Origin: Methylopila turkensis
Lineage (GTDB): Bacteria > Pseudomonadota > Alphaproteobacteria > Rhizobiales > Methylopilaceae
Reading direction: 5' to 3'
DNA: 64,000 nt
Assembly (NCBI RefSeq): GCF_027922325.1
Contig: NZ_BSFL01000003.1
Coordinates: 1 to 64,000 of the forward strand
The translations under genes were made by a program, and so were the position numbers. Under the pieces are notes generated by a model, which was not told the origin of the DNA, searched no databases, and saw only the letters and a list, made by a program, of their open reading frames with translations. The number at the start of each line of letters is the position of its first letter. Positions within the stretch are counted from its first letter, which is position 1. Shown in pieces: positions 61,611-64,000 of this stretch.

Positions 61611-62986
61611 GCGATCCCGCCCTGCTCTCGCTCGGCGAGGCCGCCGCCGCGATCCGCGCCCGCACGCTGTCGTCGCGGGAGGCGACCGAGGCGCTGATCG
61701 CGCGCATCCGGCGCTGGCAGCCGATCGTGAACGCCTTCCTGCCGCTCGACGAGGAGCAGGCGCTCGCGCGCGCCGACGCCGCCGACGCCTCGGAGCCGGC
61801 CGGCCCGCTCCACGGCGTGCCGCTCGCCCACAAGGACATGTTCTACGAGGCGGGCAAGGTCTCGACCTGCGGCTCGGCGCTGCGCCGGGACTGGGTCGCG
61901 CCCGAGACCGCGACCGTGCTGGAGCGTCTGTCGGCCGCGGGCGCCTTCCGCCTCGGCGCGCTGCAGATGGTCGAGTTCGCCTATGGCGTCACCGGCCACA
62001 ATTCGCATTACGGCCATTGCCGCAACCCGTGGAACCCGGAGCACGTCACCGGCGGCTCGTCGTCGGGCTCGGGCGTCGCGGTGGCGGCCGGGCTGACCTT
62101 CGCCGCGCTCGGCTCCGACACCGGCGGCTCGGTGCGGCTGCCGGCGCATTTCTGCGGCGTCACCGGGCTCAAGACCACCTTCGGCCTCGTCAGCCGCGCC
62201 GGCTGCATGCCGCTGTCGCACAGCCTCGACACGATCGGGCCGCTGGCGCGCTCGGCCGAGGACCTGCGCCTGCTCATGCCGATCCTCGCGGGCCCCGATC
62301 CGCGCGACCCGGAGACCGGAGGACGCTGGACGCCCGACCCGCGCGCCGCCTCCGAGATGACGATCGGCGTGCCGAAGGCGTTCTATGTGGACGGCCTCGA
62401 GCCGGACGTCGCCCGCGCGTTCGAGGCCGCGATCGCGGCCTTCCGGTCCGAAGGCGTGCGGATCGTCGAGGTGGACCTGCCGGACCAGGCGCGCATCGCC
62501 GGCGCCGCGCTGATCGTGCTGGCCTCCGAGGCCGCCGCGCTCCACCGCAACGGCCTGCGGCGAAGCCCCGAGCTCTACGGCACCCAGACGCGGGCGCGGC
62601 TCGAGAACGGTTTCGGCTATTCGGCGGTGCAGTATGTGGACGCGCTGCGCTTCCGCGGCCCCGCGCTCGCGGCGCAGCTCGCCGCCATGGGGGCCTGCGA
62701 CGCGGTGATCACTCCGACCGCCCGCTTCGCGGCGCCGACGATCGCCGAGACCGACGTCGGCGACCGGGTCGACCCGATCATCGCGGCCGTCTCCACCTTC
62801 ATGCGCGGCGTGAACTATCTCGGCCTGCCGTCGCTTGCGATCCCGGCCGGATTCTCGGACGCCGGGCTGCCGATCGGCGTCCAGCTCATCGGCCGGCCTT
62901 ACGGCGACGACGCGCTGCTGACGCTCGGCGCGGCTTTCCAGAGCGGAACCGACCATCACCTGAAGCGGCCGCCGGAGCCAGCCTGA
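61607..62986 (+). CDS. Amidase-signature hydrolase (AtzE-like)
   Basis: A 459-aa amidase-signature enzyme. Catalytic Lys76 (AHKDMFY), cis-Ser151/152 in TGGSSSGSGVAVA, and nucleophile Ser175 (SDTGGSVRLPA). ATG 61607 overlaps the preceding small gene by 4 bases. With that partner it resembles AtzE, the 1-carboxybiuret hydrolase, but no cyanuric acid hydrolase or allophanate hydrolase is in the window. The natural substrate may be another short amide from the nitrogen-scavenging repertoire. Confidence 0.9.
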   Translation: MSDPALLSLGEAAAAIRARTLSSREATEALIARIRRWQPIVNAFLPLDEEQALARADAADASEPAGPLHGVPLAHKDMFYEAGKVSTCGSALRRDWVAPETATVLERLSAAGAFRLGALQMVEFAYGVTGHNSHYGHCRNPWNPEHVTGGSSSGSGVAVAAGLTFAALGSDTGGSVRLPAHFCGVTGLKTTFGLVSRAGCMPLSHSLDTIGPLARSAEDLRLLMPILAGPDPRDPETGGRWTPDPRAASEMTIGVPKAFYVDGLEPDVARAFEAAIAAFRSEGVRIVEVDLPDQARIAGAALIVLASEAAALHRNGLRRSPELYGTQTRARLENGFGYSAVQYVDALRFRGPALAAQLAAMGACDAVITPTARFAAPTIAETDVGDRVDPIIAAVSTFMRGVNYLGLPSLAIPAGFSDAGLPIGVQLIGRPYGDDALLTLGAAFQSGTDHHLKRPPEPA

Positions 62987-63007
62987 CACGAAACTGCGCG
63001 ATTCGCG

Positions 63008-63032
63008 GGAACCGGCGCCGCGCCGCAGCGTT
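63008..63032 (+). promoter_or_regulatory. EcfG (general stress response) promoter candidate
   Basis: GGAAC (63008..63012), a 16-base spacer and CGTT (63029..63032) match the EcfG-type consensus of Alphaproteobacteria (GGAAC-N16/17-CGTT). It lies 57 bases before the start codon of the DUF883-like protein, a typical distance. Confidence 0.75.
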
Positions 63033-63089
63033 GTACGGCGTGAAAGCGGGTTTTCCGCTCGTCGAAACAGTTTCAAGAGGTTTCAGGTC

Positions 63090-63479
63090 ATGGCCGATCG
63101 CAGAGTGAGCAACCTCGCCGGGGACGCGGGCGACCAGCTCGCCGCGCTTCGCGACACCATCGCCGATCTCAGCGATCGCGTGTCGACGCTGGCTGCTGAG
63201 CGCGCCCGCACCGCCCGCAAGAGCGCCCGCGCGGCCGCCAAGTCGTTCGGGTCCGGTTCGCACACGATCTATGACGACGGCGTCGAGGCGCTGCAGGAGG
63301 CGGCCGACACCGCGGTCTACTACGGCCGTCGCGCCGGTCGCGCGGTGCAGAGCAATCCTGGCCTTTCGCTTGCGGGCCTCGCGCTCGGCGTCGGCATCGT
63401 GGCTGCCATCGTCTACGCGACCCAGCACGAGGAAGACCGCCGCTGGTACGAGCGCGGCGGCCGTCGCAGCTGGTTCTGA
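63090..63479 (+). CDS. DUF883/ElaB-like membrane-anchored stress protein
   Basis: A 129-aa protein: a helical, charged region with Ala repeats (residues 10-85; LAALRDTIADLSDRVSTLA, DGVEALQEAADTAVYYGRR) followed by one transmembrane helix (about 92-110; LSLAGLALGVGIVAAIVYA) and a short charged tail. This is the layout of DUF883/ElaB/YqjD proteins, which anchor to the inner membrane and bind ribosomes in E. coli stationary phase. ATG 63090 follows AGAGGTTTCAGGTC. It has its own EcfG-type promoter and an intrinsic terminator. Confidence 0.8.
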   Translation: MADRRVSNLAGDAGDQLAALRDTIADLSDRVSTLAAERARTARKSARAAAKSFGSGSHTIYDDGVEALQEAADTAVYYGRRAGRAVQSNPGLSLAGLALGVGIVAAIVYATQHEEDRRWYERGGRRSWF

Positions 63480-63506
63480 TTGACGCCGCACCGCGCGTCT
63501 GAAGTG

Positions 63507-63540
63507 AAAAAGGCGGCGTCTCCGGGCGTCGCCTTTTTGC
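63507..63540 (+). terminator. Rho-independent terminator after the DUF883-like gene
   Basis: AAAAAGGCG (63507..63515) pairs with CGCCTTTTT (63530..63538) around a GC-rich loop, ending in a T-run. It reads in both directions because of the A-run on the left side. Confidence 0.9.
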
Positions 63541-63564
63541 TTTGCGCGCAAGGGGGCTCGCCGC

Positions 63565-63645
63565 TCCCACCCGGCCCTTCGGGCCGACCTCTCCCCACCG
63601 GGGAGAGGTCGGAGGGCGTCAGCCCTCCGGGTGAGGGGGCTTGCA
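63565..63645. repeat. Second copy of the CCTCTCCCC/GGGGAGAGG palindromic repeat family
   Basis: CCCACCCGG...CCGACCTCTCCCC-ACC-GGGGAGAGGTCGG...CCGGGTGAGGG: a central 11-bp stem with complementary outer arms, related to the element at 44743..44874 (shared CACCCGGC, CCGACCTCTCCCC and GGGGAGAGGT). No flanking target duplication is evident, and only the core half of the other copy is represented. The remaining 102 bases to the next gene show nothing. Confidence 0.85.
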
Positions 63646-63747
63646 GTGTCCCGGTAGGCATGCCGGAGACGCCAAACAGTCCGAACCGAACAGCCGTGGG
63701 CTAAGCCGGACCGCAACGGCGTGTTCCGGCAGCGGCGGAGAACCTCG

Positions 63748-64000
63748 CTACCGCCCCTCGCGGCGCATCATGAAGGCGAGGCGTTCGAACAGCTGCACGT
63801 CCTGCTCGTTCTTCAGCAGGGCGCCGTGCAGCGGCGGCACGAGCTTGCGCGGGTTCTTCTCGCGCAGCGTCTCGGGCGCGATGTCCTCGACCAGCAGCAG
63901 CTTCAGCCAGTCCAGCAGCTCGCTGGTGGACGGCTTCTTGCGGATGCCCGGCGCCTCGCGCACCTCGTAGAACAGCGTCAGCGCCTCGCTCAGCAGCCGC
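63748..64000 (-). CDS. MoxR-type AAA ATPase, C-terminal 83 residues (5' truncated by window edge)
   Basis: The frame is open from the window edge and ends at a TGA at 63748. It reads RLLSEALTLFYEVREAPGIR, KKPSTSELLDWLKLLLVEDI, PPLHGALLKNEQDVQLFERL, the C-terminus of MoxR-family AAA ATPases often annotated next to VWA-domain proteins. The Walker motifs lie outside the window. These chaperone-like ATPases help mature enzyme complexes. Confidence 0.88.
   Translation of the reverse strand, partial: RLLSEALTLFYEVREAPGIRKKPSTSELLDWLKLLLVEDIAPETLREKNPRKLVPPLHGALLKNEQDVQLFERLAFMMRREGR

Overview
The window is a high-GC (roughly 68-70%) chromosomal segment from an alphaproteobacterium, most likely of the order Hyphomicrobiales (Rhizobiales). 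Evidence: the unbroken tuf-S10-spc-alpha ribosomal block with adk between secY and rpsM, a MucR/Ros-type regulator, an aerobic-type CobG/CobH/CobI/CobJ set, a sequence matching the alphaproteobacterial EcfG stress promoter, and two families of short palindromic repeats of the kind found in rhizobial genomes. I cannot place it to genus.

1..14400: the end of EF-Tu, then S10, L3, L4, L23, L2, S19, L22, S3, L16, L29, S17, L14, L24, L5, S14, S8, L6, L18, S5, L30, L15, SecY, Adk, S13, S11, RpoA and L17, all on +, ending at a clear intrinsic terminator (14351..14384). 14500..19620: a hexapeptide acyltransferase, a Deg-type periplasmic protease, RarA, a decayed crcB stub followed by a 22-bp triple repeat, and an RluC/D-type pseudouridine synthase. 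19640..26570: a cell-surface carbohydrate island (UDP-galactopyranose mutase plus glycosyltransferase, divergent from a GH-A glycosidase plus ABC exporter), then Crp/Fnr and Rrf2 regulators.

26740..33000: an operon of CoA-transferase, class I fumarase (or mesaconase) and hotdog thioesterase; a class III aminotransferase with a small-molecule kinase; and a divergent CbiZ. 33200..51660: a large nitrogen-scavenging region with gamma-glutamyltransferase, two complete Dpp/Opp-type ABC importers (one with a Tat and one with a Sec signal on the binding protein), an M20 peptidase, an N-carbamoyl amino acid hydrolase, a racemase-family protein lacking both catalytic cysteines, ureidoglycolate lyase and a hydantoinase. 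Together these suggest import and hydrolysis of gamma-glutamyl compounds, peptides and ureide or hydantoin compounds to amino acids and ammonia.

51900..64000: a MucR relative with an incomplete zinc site, DUF808 membrane protein, GT90 glycosyltransferase, FAD monooxygenase, zf-CHCC protein and alpha/beta hydrolase; a cobalamin operon (cobG, cobH, cobI, cbiG-cobJ fusion) on -; a small AtzG-like protein coupled to an AtzE-like amidase; a DUF883-like membrane protein behind an EcfG-type promoter; and the C-terminus of a MoxR-type AAA ATPase running off the right edge.

The most notable non-coding structures are a palindromic element inserted exactly at a coupled ABC-ATPase gene junction with a 16-bp duplication, and two 96-bp repeats whose paired hairpins carry mutually complementary loops. 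I saw no tRNA, rRNA, CRISPR array, transposase gene or prophage gene.
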